Source: Prototheca cutis
Lineage: Eukaryota > Chlorophyta > Trebouxiophyceae > Chlorellales > Chlorellaceae
Length of the DNA stretch: 64,000 bases
Direction of reading: 5' to 3'
Assembly (NCBI GenBank): GCA_002897115.2
Contig: BCIH01000006.1
Span: 381,250 to 445,249 of the forward strand
Part shown: positions 1 to 10,722 of the stretch, piece by piece
How the letters are laid out: each line of letters opens with the position of its first letter
Numbering within the stretch: position 1 is the stretch's first letter
Notes under the pieces: model-generated
What the model saw: the letters and a program-made list of their open reading frames with translations, nothing else
Database searches by the model: none
What the model was told of the DNA's origin: nothing
Program-made: the position numbers and the translations under genes

Positions 1-26
1 CAGTGAGAATCGAAGGAAGCCTGGGC

Positions 27-2159
27 ATGCGACATTCGCTGGCTGCCCCGGCGGGCTGGGCCAGGCCGCCCGGGGCCTTGGCTCCCCGTCGTGCAAGCCA
101 GCTGAGGTGCCGCGCAACCGCCAAACCCATCCCCCGCGCGGATCCAGCGGACGTACGAGTAGGGTTTCTAGGACTCGGCATCATGGGCAAGCCGATGGTG
201 AGTCATGGACAGCAACCGGGACATCCGGATACTGGTTGGGAGCCGTGGTGGGTCTCCAGGCCCTCAACGACNCGAAGGGNCCCGTGCCGACAGTGTGGGC
301 GTGATGGAGGGGTGACAAGAATCAGCAGCCCGTCAGAAACGTTGCAGATCGCTCACTTCACACCTGTGACAGGCTCTCAATCTTGTAAAGCATGGGTACG
401 ACATCGTGGTCTGGAACAGGAGCCCAGACCCTTGTGACGACTTGGCCGCCGGTGGAGCAAAGGTGTGTACGCTGGGTGGTCAGCAGCGTGCCAGTCCGCA
501 GCATTTCATCTGGTTGGGTCCGTGGTGTTGAGCATGGGATCTGAACACTCCACAGAACCCTTTATACACGTTTATGACACATGATTGCTGCAGGTGCTAG
601 ACTCGCCAGCCGCCGTCACGGCTGCCTGTGACATCACAGTGGCCATGCTCGCAGACCCACATGCGTGTCACCAGGTGGCCTTTGGGCCGGCGGGTGCAGT
701 GGAGGGTCTGGGACCGGGCAAGGGCTACATCGACGCGAGCACGGTGGACAGCACCACCTCACGCTCCATCNGCGACGCCGTGNCAAAGNCCGGGGCAGCG
801 TTCCTCGAGGCGCCGGTGTCTGGGTCAAAGGGACCTGCCGAACAGGGAACGCTGATTTTCATGACCGCAGGTCGGCCGATTCAGTTGTTGTTGTTGTTGG
901 CGACAATGGAAGTTTATTTGGAAAAGAGGCTGCGACGTGCAGGGTACTCAGCATCCGTGGTTTCTCGAGGGCTATGTGCATAGATCTGTGCGCGTGGTCC
1001 ACGTGGTTCCTGTGCAACCTCCCCCGAGGTTTGTCCCATCCTCTCCCTGGGGATAAGGAGGACAGCAAGAAGACTTTGAGCTCACAAGTGCCAAGTCCCC
1101 CAAGCCAGCAACCACCCAACCGCCAGGGGATGAACAGCTGTACCAGGCAGCCATCCCGATGCTGGAGGCCATGGGCAAGATGAATGTGTACCTGGGCCCC
1201 ACTGGAGAAGCAGCCAACATGAAGCTGGTCATCAACATGATCATGGTNCGCTTTGCACTGGGCGCACTGGAGAATGAACATCGTCATCTTTGAGGAAACA
1301 CACGCAGCCTCTGGGATGGACAAGGATTATTCCGAAAATGGGATTTCAACTGGCCGCAATCCCCCCCCCCCCTACCACCACCACTCACCCCAACCCACCC
1401 TCGATTCTGCAGGGATCCCAGATGGCAGCGCTTGCTGAAGGTATGGGCTGTCGATGGGGCCTCGCCTGCTACATGTGGCATGTGCATTCCATTGAATATG
1501 CATCCACACATTACAAGGTCATCCCCTTNCACACAACGCCACTGTAGGGATTGCACTGTGTGGGAAGAGCGGCCTGAGCCCGCAGCAGCTGATCGCCATT
1601 TTGAATCATTCGGCCATGGCTTCGCCCATGGTAGCCCTCAAGGTAGTTCTGGAGGCTGGGGCGTGTTGGGTGTGATTCTCTGTTTTCNCAGTGCCTGATC
1701 TGGTTAATAGTGTGGTTGCCCTGGGGGGCTGCCTTGACGTGCTGGATCCGACCTGGGGAGGGAGAACAAACCCAGTACCACATTCCATTCATCAAACGTA
1801 CTCCAGGGTCCTGCAATGGTCGAGGGCAAGTTCCCACCGGCATTTCCACTCAAACACCAGCAAAAGGACATGCGACTTGCTTTGGAAAATGGCAGCAGCG
1901 TGGGGCAGTACCTCCCTGTTGCCGCGGCCGCGAATGAACTCTACCTCAAGGTACGCTAGGGGAGGGCTGTGTGTTGGGGGAGGGGTCGATGGCATCAACG
2001 GGTTATGCTTGCGCTGTGCTGACCACATAAGACTGCATGACCACCCCATCAAGCCGCCTCCAGCACACACGCTCCTCGTCATCGCAGGCAACGCACCATG
2101 GCTGTGAGAACCTCGACTTTTCATCAGTGTTGAAGGCGCTGCAAATTCCTCTGTCATGA
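27..2159 (+). CDS. GLYR: Glyoxylate/succinic semialdehyde reductase (beta-hydroxyacid dehydrogenase family)
   Basis: NADPH-dependent reductase of the beta-hydroxyacid dehydrogenase family, which detoxifies glyoxylate and succinic semialdehyde in plastid or mitochondrion. Exons seen: 27-197, 373-462, 594-870, 1127-1245, 1413-1440, about 1580-1642, 1807-1950 and 2088-2159. The N-terminus from the ATG at 27 is rich in A, R and P, like a transit peptide, and is followed by the Rossmann motif GFLGLGIMGKPM. Downstream are the substrate-site segment DASTVDSTTS, PVSGSKGPAEQGTL and the catalytic-lysine helix AANMKLVINMIM. The C-terminal helical domain carries LSPQQLIAILNHSAMASPM and LPVAAAANELYLK. The family's usual length is about 290 residues plus transit peptide, and the order of blocks matches. 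The junction from 1440 into the exon with SPQQL does not close in frame with an AG acceptor, so a base error is likely there. Only 26 bp lie upstream, so an earlier start cannot be excluded. 3-hydroxyisobutyrate dehydrogenase is the main alternative. Confidence 0.88.
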
Positions 2160-2815
2160 GGACAAGTGACGACGAGCTGATGCTCCGCCATCGCACGGAA
2201 CAAACCTTGGCTGTTTTTTCTATTCTCACACCTTGTTAGAGTAATGCTACAACGTGCATGGGTTGGATTTTTCGCATGACCTGGAGAGCCCCAAGGATCA
2301 CTCCCAAGAGATCTTCAGGGGGTTCCGACACAGCCCTCGGTTTCAAAACTGGGAGGGTCGGCTCAACTTGGGCCAGATCGCATCTGGGTCATGCTGGATC
2401 AGCCGACGTATTCCAAAAGATACCCCAGAGAAGCAAGGCCGGGCTCGATCGGTTGGGGGAGAGAATGNGCGGTCGGCCGATCTTCGCGGGTGCCTCCGGT
2501 CCCAGGCGCCCACCCGCCAGAGCCCAGGATTGCGCTACGCACGCGATGCTGCTCGCTCCAAGGAGCATGGCTCGCCCGTTTGGATGCGGGTCTGGGCCAA
2601 TGCGCCTTGCGCAGCGGGTAGGTCGGGAGAGGTGTGGGAGATGCGCTTTCGCCCTATTTTGGCTAGAGCCCGTGGACGAGTGTCCCATGCACAATGTCTC
2701 ATTGGCTCGCAGGCGGCCGCACCTCTCCTGCCGCCGCGGCTTGTGGGAATAATGACCGTTGCCATACACACTGATAGACTCCTGGCCCTCTAACCCAAAC
2801 CACTCGTATTTGCAG
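2160..2815. other. Intergenic or 5' exon/intron region, nothing identified
   Basis: No family could be recognised between the reductase stop and the first clear exon of the next gene. Both strands contain open stretches, but none has recognisable domains. The initiation codon of the coiled-coil gene that follows probably lies here, because its first visible exon opens directly after an AG acceptor at 2814-2815. Confidence 0.4.
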
Positions 2816-4758
2816 CCCTTGCGGCGCCGGCCCGCGGGACTGCTGGGCGGGGGCTGGATGACCACGGGATATGGCGTTCTGGCCGGCTACCTGCTGGCGG
2901 TGCGGCATGCCCGTTACATGGCGATGAGCGATATAGCCTCAGGTGCCATGGCAGCCATCGACCGGGCGCGGCGGCAGGCGAGTTCTCAAGCACAAGACCT
3001 TCATCGGGCGAGGCGGGCGCAGCAGCTCCGCGCGGACCGGCTGGAAGAGGAGCTGGAAGGTGAAGGACAGCGTCGGGAGGAGGCAGAGCGGGATCACGCG
3101 GCACAGGTCGAGGCCCTGGAAGCGGAAGTAGCCCGGCTGCAGGCGAGGGAGGGCGAGCTGGGAGCGGCACTGGCACGGGCACAGCGAGAGGTGGATCAGG
3201 CGCGGGAGCAGCTGGATGAAGCGCGTGAGAAGATGTCGATCCTTGGCCGGGCCAGGCAGCATGCCGTCAAGGTCTGTCGGTTTGTGGGTAGCTGGTAGGT
3301 AGGTGGGTGGGTGGCTGAGCCAGGGAGAGACCCGGCTGCATCACGGGGTCCCGCTGCCGAGAGCGCCCCCAATGACCGCACATCGGCGTCGCCGTCATAT
3401 ACCACAGGACGTGAGCAAGGTTCTGGCCAAGCTGCGGGATAAGGACTTTGACCTTCGGGATGCAACAGAGGAGATTGAGGGGCTGAGGAAAAAGGTGGCG
3501 TCCCTGGAAAAGGAGCTTGCCCATGCCAAGGTGGCGGTGGGCGGGCGGGGGGGTGGGGTCTCCTTTGGATCGGGCGTGTCATGGGTCCTTGCATTGCGTT
3601 GTTGGAGGGTTTGTGCAGAATGCTCAGGAGTCTACGAACCCATTTCTGGCTGCGGCCTGGCTGCCATGCACACAATGAGTGCAGCCGCCTCGCCCACCAC
3701 ACACACATCTCAGAAACTGCACCGTTTGGAGGGTGTGGCCGACCGTGCCCATGTGGAACAGGTCATGGATCTGCGGCGAGACCTGGAGGAGGCCGTTGTG
3801 AGTGGGCTCGTTGTTGTCACCAAGGCTTCTTTTTGGTTCTTTCTTTCTGTTTGTTCTTTGATGCTTGGGCAGGTTCCGTGGTGCTGGAGTCGGAACCTGG
3901 ACTTGAAGTTGGCCGCCACATGGGATGGGGACGTTTGGGGGCTTTGGAGGCCCCCACCTGGCTGAGCCAGAACAACAGCATCTGATTACCAAGGCGCCCA
4001 GCGATCGACCGCCACCCAATACAAAACAACTCAATGAAATCAGGCAGCGCAGCAGCGTGCCGAGACAGGACTCATGGAAGCGCTCAAAGCCCAAGAGCAG
4101 CTGCAGAGCGAGCTCGAGGTCAGATGCCGGTGCAGTGTGGTGATCTGGTTTTGTTCAGGATATTCTTGCCTACCTGTGTCATATTGGGGGTACGGCGACG
4201 CCAGCTCTTGCAGATACCTAGTAATGAGTCTGAGAAGAGCAGCAGTGGCGTGCCTGCAGAATGCAACGTCGTCAGCCGTCACCACCGCCAACTCCTTCAC
4301 AGATTGCTACAAACGACTCCAAGCGAGCGGTCCATCAGCAATTGGAGGCGGCGCAAATGGTGCAGGCGCTCCAATCGGTGCGCGGGTCTGTTTCCTGGGC
4401 ACAGGCTGCTTTTAGTGAACGCCGGGTATCATCGTCAAGACTTCAAACTGTGGATGGTACATGTTTCCCAGCCGTGCCGCCGACTGCCGGGTCCGACGAC
4501 CTTTGCATGATCCCTCGCTCCATGATACAGGAAATTGCGTCCCTCAAGGCGACTGTAGCAGCGGAAGAAGCAAGGGCAGATCAGGGTCTGGACCTCACCC
4601 TTGTCGACCAGAGCCCAGTTCCTGACGAGCCCCTTCCTGTCCATCGGCCACGTGGACGGCCAAGGAAACCGTCCCCCCTGGCAGCGCTGCCCACCCAACG
4701 GCTGGGGGCCCTGACACGCGAGTTGCATGCTGGCCCAGAAAAAGCGTGCTCTCTGTAA
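2816..4758 (+). CDS. Unidentified coiled-coil protein with possible membrane anchor and C-terminal AT-hook (5' end missing)
   Basis: I do not recognise the family. Exons: 2816-3271, 3408-3530, 3714-3797, 4044-4118, 4303-4377 and 4531-4758. The first exon has a glycine-rich, moderately hydrophobic stretch (GYGVLAGYLLAVRHARYMA) that could be a membrane segment. After it comes a long run of Q, E, R, A and L residues with heptad character (for example RADRLEEELEGEGQRREEAE), continuing through exons 2-5 as coiled coil. The last exon ends in a basic AT-hook-like core, HRPRGRPRKPSP, about 40 residues before the stop. Visible coding length is about 345 residues. The start is not placed: no in-frame ATG sits right after the acceptor at 2814-2815 and an upstream exon is expected. 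A membrane or nuclear-envelope coil that binds AT-rich DNA is possible, but this is inference. It is convergent with the mitoferrin gene. Confidence 0.6.
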
Positions 4759-5599
4759 CCGTGCCCACCGACGACATGCGTCGATAACTTGCTTTTCTGG
4801 GGCTTTTGTATCGACGGATTTCGGGATGTGTTCCTGATAGGAGTTTCCATGTATTGATGCATGTGCCCATGGGTCGGTCCCTCGAGGGGTTGGTGGCACA
4901 GCCCCTGGTGCCAGACAATGGCAGCGGCAGCATCCAATCCCCTTGCCTGGAGGAGCCACATGGCAATTAAGAGCACCCTTGTGAATGACCTGCACACGAT
5001 CAGTTCCCTGCAGCAGCCCTTCTCCCATCGAGACCGGTGCCCTCAATAATACTGTCATGCACCGCAAGGTACGTTCTTGTACAAAAAGAGCTTGGAATTT
5101 CGAAGGGCGGCAGCTCCCGTCTGCCAGGAGATCCCGACGCATCAGCGACACTGGAATAACCAGGGAGCCACCTTGAAACCAACTGGGCCCGACCGCCGTA
5201 TGGAGCGCGGAGCCAGTCAGTGCCAGGATGTAGAAAAAGAAGAGGAAGCTGGATACCGGAGAATGCAGCACACGTCCACGCAACGAAACCAGTCCTTCCA
5301 TGGGGGAGGAGCGTTTCCGGAGCAGGTTGCAACCGCCGGTTCGTGAGCGTGAGAAAAAAAGAGAGCAAAATTGCCTGGGGGTGGCACAATAGGATCTACA
5401 CAAACAAGCTGCCAGTCCTAGTGCTGCTGCTGCTGCTGTTGCCTGTCGGACAGGGAGACTGATGGTGGCTGGGGCGGGGACCCCTTCCCATCGCCCAGTG
5501 CTCCGGGGAGCGGGCCATGCATCAACACGGCCACCGCCCCTCCCGGGACACGGAAGATGCCACCACTTTCTGCCCCCAGTCGACTTCAAGGAAACGCTC
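4759..5599. other. Convergent intergenic region
   Basis: About 840 bp between two convergent stop codons (4758 on + and 5602 on -). It holds the 3' ends of both transcripts. A minus-strand frame stays open from 5724 to 4435 without a stop, but it overlaps the known exons antisense and has no recognisable domain, so I do not call a gene. No RNA gene or repeat was seen. Confidence 0.5.
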
Positions 5600-6996
5600 T
5601 CAATCGGCCATGAGGGCCTTGCATGTCTCGTACACGCCCCAGCAGATGGCGGCGGAGGGCGCATTGAACAGGATCCGCGGTTTGAGTCCGGCCCAAAGCG
5701 CGGATGCTCCTTCCTCCGCCACAATCTTGCGCATGACTGGCAGCACAGCAGTCGTGCCGTACCGCGTGCTGCTGTTCACGCCTTCCAGCTGCAGCCGCGT
5801 CTTGACAACGTCCAGCGGCGTCGTTGCCGCCGCGGCCGTCCCCCCAGCCAGCCCACCAGCAATCAACTGTGTACGTTGTTATTGTCGGGTGTGCGGGGCA
5901 TGGTTGTGTAGGAGGGAGGTGCTGTTTGCAGGGCTAAAGCAGTCATGGCANGGTTGCAAGGGATGATGCTCCTTCCTCCCATCCAGGCGCACAGCCACCC
6001 GTTCAACGCGGCCCCCCTGGCTTCTCAAAAGACAACCGAACCGCACCTGCACCCGGAGACCTTCCTCCACTTCTTCGTCGGTCCCCTCGCCGACGAGGAG
6101 CTTTTTTGTGTTCTCGTAGAGCATGAATTCCAGCGCTTTGTAGGGCACGTTCATGAAGACGGTGGTCCGGTAAGATCGGTAGAGTGTGGCCAGGCCCCCC
6201 TGCCGGTACGTGTCTCGCATGCACTGGAAAATGCTGGTGTAGGGGCTGTGCGACACCTGCATCCGTTGCTTGACCACGTCCCACGGCGTCATCACCGCGT
6301 CGTGCACGAGTGTGGCGGCTGCGCCAGCCGCCGCGGTTGGCGCCCACTGGTGGCCCCGGCGGTTGCCGCCAAACAGCTCCTTGGCCGCCTCGTACGTTGC
6401 GAAATACAGCGCATGCCCGGGACCAGACCCCAACGCCACGGCGCCCACGCCCCGGTACAGGGATCCCACGCCCTCTCGTCGCACGATGGCATGCAGCGCG
6501 CGACGGACCGAAACGTGGTGGAGCAGCTGCCCGGGGTGGGCGAGCGCCTGCATCCGCGTCTTCACCGTGTCAAAGGGGAACATCGCCGTGTGCTCCCCGA
6601 TGCCTGCCAGCGCCCCAGCCGCCATGTGCTGCATCAGATGTGTGTTGCCTCACAGCGTTGGGTGAGGGGTTGGGGTCGCGATAGTACACCGATGCATGCA
6701 AGCGTGCATGCGCATGTGGGCGCATGCAAGACCGGCTGGGCACCAGCTCCGCGCGCANGCGAGCGCTGGACATGCAAAGCAGTGCTCTCGACCCAGCGTC
6801 CACACATATGCCGCACTGCCACTGACAAGCCAGAAATAGCCAAGGGATCATCCCACCACCAAGCAAGACACATTCCCACAGCTGGCACGCCAAGGCCAAC
6901 CTGGTAAAAGGGCAGGCCATCGTAGACCTGCTCCTCCAGCGGGAGATCCCTGGTGGCGGGCGATGGTTCTGGGAACAACTCTTCNGGAGCAATCAT
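5600..6996 (-). CDS. Mitoferrin-like mitochondrial carrier (iron importer)
   Basis: Mitochondrial carrier (SLC25) protein of the Mrs3/4-mitoferrin group, which imports iron across the inner mitochondrial membrane for haem and Fe-S synthesis. Exons on the minus strand: 6901-6996, 6053-6628 and 5600-5866; phases are all zero and total 312 codons plus stop. Three carrier repeats are visible through their signatures FPFDTVKTRMQ, TPWDVVKQRMQ and TPLDVVKTRLQ. The first repeat has the mitoferrin-type block GALAGIGEHTAMFPFDTVK, and NVPYKALEFMLYE sits in repeat 2, with GLKPRILFNAPSAAICWGVYE in repeat 3. The length of about 312 residues is normal. The start is the ATG at 6996; the N-terminal exon encodes a short acidic tail ending YDGLPFYQ. 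S-adenosylmethionine carriers are the main alternative, but the GEH motif favours mitoferrin. Confidence 0.88.
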
Positions 6997-8440
6997 GGCC
7001 GCCCGGCGATACTGCCGGCGCCTCCCGCAAGGCCACCTGCGTCAAGGGTTGGATGTGTCGCCGCAACCAGTCCTAAGCAAGTGGCCNAGCACAGTGCGTG
7101 CACTGTTTCACATCCACAGATGGATGAATATGACATATGCTACGCGTGCATTGCCGTGATGAAGGCCAGGCATTGCGCCTGCAACGGCAATGACAACCTC
7201 ACGACTGCGACTGACGACCTCTGACGTCAGCGTCACGCACGATCCCAAGCCCAATTGCATTCCCACCGGGAACCTCACAAACAACTGCTTTTCCGAGTCT
7301 GCAGGATTTTTTATGCCGTATCAATGATCAAATGAATCAACAAACGGATCAAGGAACGGAGCGCATCCGTTCCGAGCCTCACGCAGTGACTAAACGCCGG
7401 GTGGTGGCACTCTTTGCGAGAGGGGCGAGCAGGCTTTCGCAAATGGCGCTTCTCCCCAGCCAGTACACGACGGGGTTATTGTGAATGGACGATGAATGAT
7501 AGCGGTGCCTCCTTGGGATGATGTTGAATTGGATGCAATGGTCGTCTACAGCCCCCACAGAGGACTTGACAGGGGAGCTGCTCAAGANCAGAGAATGGCC
7601 TTGATCTGGGCTCCACCTGGCCTCACACGCCAAATATCTGTATCAAATCGACATCTATCTACGCACGGACACTCCGGGTTGAATAATGTGTGCGCTACNG
7701 TGCACATGGACAGCATGGGTCCATCTCAGTGCGCTCTGCCAGCCCATGGCATCCCAAGGGTGATATGCACAAGAATTATTCAACACATAGCAAGTGATGG
7801 ACGCAATTCACGGTGCTGCGAATTTTGCTTATGAGGCGCGACAACATGCAACCGCTTGCATTCTTCACCTGCAAAACTTGCCCCCCGTGATCCGAACTTA
7901 GCTGAACTTCTCCGCGGGGTCCCCCATCGATCCCGGCGACGGCAGCCTCGCAATGAATTCCCGTTTCAGCCCTTCCGGCCCTCCCGTGCCGCACCCCCTT
8001 GCCCCGCCCCACAAAAATGCTTATTCGACACCCTGACAAGAGCGCGTGAACAGTACCTCTCCATCATAACGGGGCATACTTGGGGGCAATCACTCTTCGA
8101 AGTTTGCGGCGGGGGGGACCGACGGAGGTCGCGCCCACTAGACGGCGCGTACAGGCCCGTGCAGTGCTTGTTAACTACAGAAATAAATATGATAGACCTT
8201 CTTATATGATGTATTATACAAGTTGGGGCTGTATATGTGCAGTTACTAGGTTTCCCGGCAGGCCGCCTCAGACCCTTGTCCGCGACGGCGGAAGTNCCTG
8301 AAGGGGGACTGGGTCACACCCAGTCTGGAGCTCCTGAACAAGTGCTTTCAGGGGGGTGTATTCCACAAGACAGCTTCCCAACCAAGCCCTACATATCCAT
8401 ATCAAATGGTGCCCAGTCAAAACAAGGAAGCAATGAGCGG
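6997..8440. other. Long region without a recognised gene; local AT-rich patch
   Basis: Upstream of mitoferrin I see no convincing exon for about 1.4 kb. Short open frames exist on both strands but have no domain or splice support. A patch near 8165-8235 is clearly richer in A and T than its surroundings, unlike the GC-rich flanks. The mitoferrin promoter should lie just above 6996. Confidence 0.4.
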
Positions 8441-10253
8441 TCAACGGCTTGTTGGCAGCTCAGTCTGGGAGCCAGCATCTAGGTCCACACTGGGCAGTGC
8501 ATGGGCAACTGTTTGCTTGGGCCTCCATTGTTGAATCAGGTCCCACCAGCGCCCTGGTGGTCTTTTTGCGGGCCCGTTCCAGCCGCGACTTGTGTCGCTT
8601 CCTGCACCCGCTGCCTGGTATTTAGGGAGCTCCGTCAGAAACCCCTCCGCGTCCAACTCTGCCGCCAGAACGTTGAACGTATCCACGGGGATATAATCCA
8701 CCATGTTGCGAACAATTTGAAGAGGCATGCTGCCCAGACATGTCTGGACATTTCTCCACATGGCACCACATTGATGATCTTCTCATCCACCGGGTGCCGA
8801 CGGGCCTGGGACGCAGTCTCTAGGTTCGTCTTCGCCCTGGGTTTCTGCGCCTGGAGTCAGGCAGTCCAGCTGGCTGTCAATGGCTCTGCCCCGGGACCTG
8901 ACCACAGGGGTGCATTGCATTGTGGTGGCTCCTGCTCGGCATAGCGAGTGTTNNGCCGACGCTCGTGGATGCTGATCCGGCGGCCACCCGTCTGGGGCGA
9001 CGGTCTGTGTTGCGCCTGCAATCCGGACTCCAGTCGACATTTCTCCAAGCCCCAGGCCATGCAAGAACCCCTTTTCTGTCCGGTCACGTTTCCCGCACCT
9101 ACGCCGCACTGGGCTTACCTTCCCATCCCAGAAGATCACACCATGGAGTACACGGCAGCATTCCCCACACTACCAGACACCTTTCCCCAGCTTCATACAG
9201 GGGGGAGATCACTCTACAATACATGCCTTGTGTACTGGGTAACAAGCCACTGTCGTAGTGAGTGCACAACAATCAGTCTTCTTCGTCCCCTGGGCCGAGC
9301 GGTCTCGAAAATGGAGGCGGCCTGGCATGAGTAACCGCATCGTCACGTACCATATGTTCCATGCCACATTGATGTCCCCATCGCTGTTTTTCGCAGGTGC
9401 CATGGTCTGATGTATCACCCTTGTCACTGGGGAGCATTGGAACCCGAAGCTTTTCGGACCTATCGCAAGCTGGGCAGCAGTACATGATCGGTTGCGCTCC
9501 TCGTTCTCTGCCCTTTTTGAACAATACTTTCGACCGGACCAGCTGCTCATCAAAGCATCTGGGAATCCGGTCGCCGCTGTGGCGTCCTCATCGACCGGGG
9601 CAGCCACAAAATAGGCCGGAGCCGACGACGGGTGCAACAACCCACCCTTCGGGTCCGTTCTGACCAGGTGCGTGTGCGATAGGAATTCGTGGTTGACCAG
9701 TCGGGCATTTGCTCGGTGTGTATGTGTGCGCGAGGGAACAGAAAGCAGGGTGGGGGATGACCCCTTGGCGTGGGGGGCATCGTTCGCGCGGGCGGTGTGA
9801 TGCCACTTCGGCAGTGGCTCCAGCAAACCTTGTCCGTTGCAAGCTCCTTCGGGATCACCATTTCACGCACGTCCGCAGGCCGCGCGTCGCTGGATCCAGG
9901 GCCACCCAAGATCCGTCTGAACAGGCCGGCAGCTAAGCAGTAAGTCTCAGGATTCCCAGGGAAGCTGGAGCGCACCTGGCTGCTTTTTGTTGGGGTGGGG
10001 CATGTGGTTGCGTGTGATGACATCTTGGTAGTCGGTGCGACAGTCGTATCTGGTTCGTGCGGATTGTGGCATCGCATGACTGCATGCTCCTTGTGGATGC
10101 ACGCTCGGCCGGTCTGACTGACTTGGCGTGGAGTTGCCGCGTGGAAGCGGGCGAACCACCCAGGTCTGGAAAACCTGGGGCTGCCAACTCTCAAGGACGA
10201 TGAAGATGTCGTCCATGTTCAGGTGGTGCTCCCACGTGGTCCCATGATGGGCT
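8441..10253 (-). CDS. Possible multi-exon gene of unknown function (weak)
   Basis: Several minus-strand segments look like exons but could not be joined into one frame. They are about 10130-10253 (HHGTTWEHHLNMDDIFIVLE, after an AG at 10254-10255), 9828-9924 (LFRRILGGPGSSDARPADVR, ending before GTTTGC), about 9535-9660 (HPSSAPAYFVAAPVDEDAT) and about 8600-8761 (YIPVDTFNVLAAELDAEGFL). The acceptor and donor dinucleotides fit GT-AG rules. No family is recognised. It may be a real but diverged gene, a decaying gene, or chance. Confidence is low and the coordinates only bracket the candidate exons. Confidence 0.25.
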
Positions 10254-10256
10254 AAG

Positions 10257-10295
10257 ACCCACGCGGTAGTTCTGCACCTAAACTACCGCGTGGGT
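10257..10295. repeat. Perfect 15-bp inverted repeat (hairpin, 9-nt loop)
   Basis: The arm at 10257-10271 (ACCCACGCGGTAGTT) is the exact reverse complement of 10281-10295, separated by nine bases. It sits just above the candidate exon that starts at 10253 on the minus strand and below a short tandem repeat. Role unknown. Confidence 0.9.
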
Positions 10296-10326
10296 GCCCG
10301 TGGGGCGCCCCTGTAGGAGTCTGGGC

Positions 10327-10366
10327 CAAGTCCCTGGACTAGGTCCTTGGACTAAGTCCCTGAAAT
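10327..10366. repeat. Short imperfect tandem repeat (about 12-bp unit)
   Basis: About three imperfect units of the type GTCCCTGGACTA / GTCCTTGGACTA / GTCCCTG follow each other next to the hairpin at 10257-10295. Together they form a compact structured non-coding patch. Confidence 0.7.
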
Positions 10367-10722
10367 CCNCGTCGATCAAATGGGCGTGGGCATCGTGAGT
10401 AGGGCCTGGCAGCCTGAATTCATTGTGAGGGTGCCCACCCCAGCGATTCCAAGCACGCTCGTCCCCTGGAAAAAGAACGGGTCTCCCGATGGCGAGATAT
10501 TCATGGAATCGGCTGCATCTGTTCGTCCGTTAACTGGACTGTATTGTGTGCAAATTTATTTTCCCTCTCAGGAAACATTTGTATGGTCACGTGCAAGCTG
10601 GGATCTTGGTGAGAGCCTGCTCCTGCGGGCGTTCTTGCACTTGATTTCTCCCGGCCACTCGACCAACGCCCGGCTTAATGTGCCGGTGATCTGGCGAGGG
10701 ATAGCGACATCGTGCGAATGAA

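Noticed and set aside
4435..5724. 429-codon minus-strand open frame as a gene
   Set aside because: It overlaps the last exon of the AT-hook gene antisense and the last mitoferrin exon in another frame, and has no recognisable domain. Kept only as a low-interest observation.
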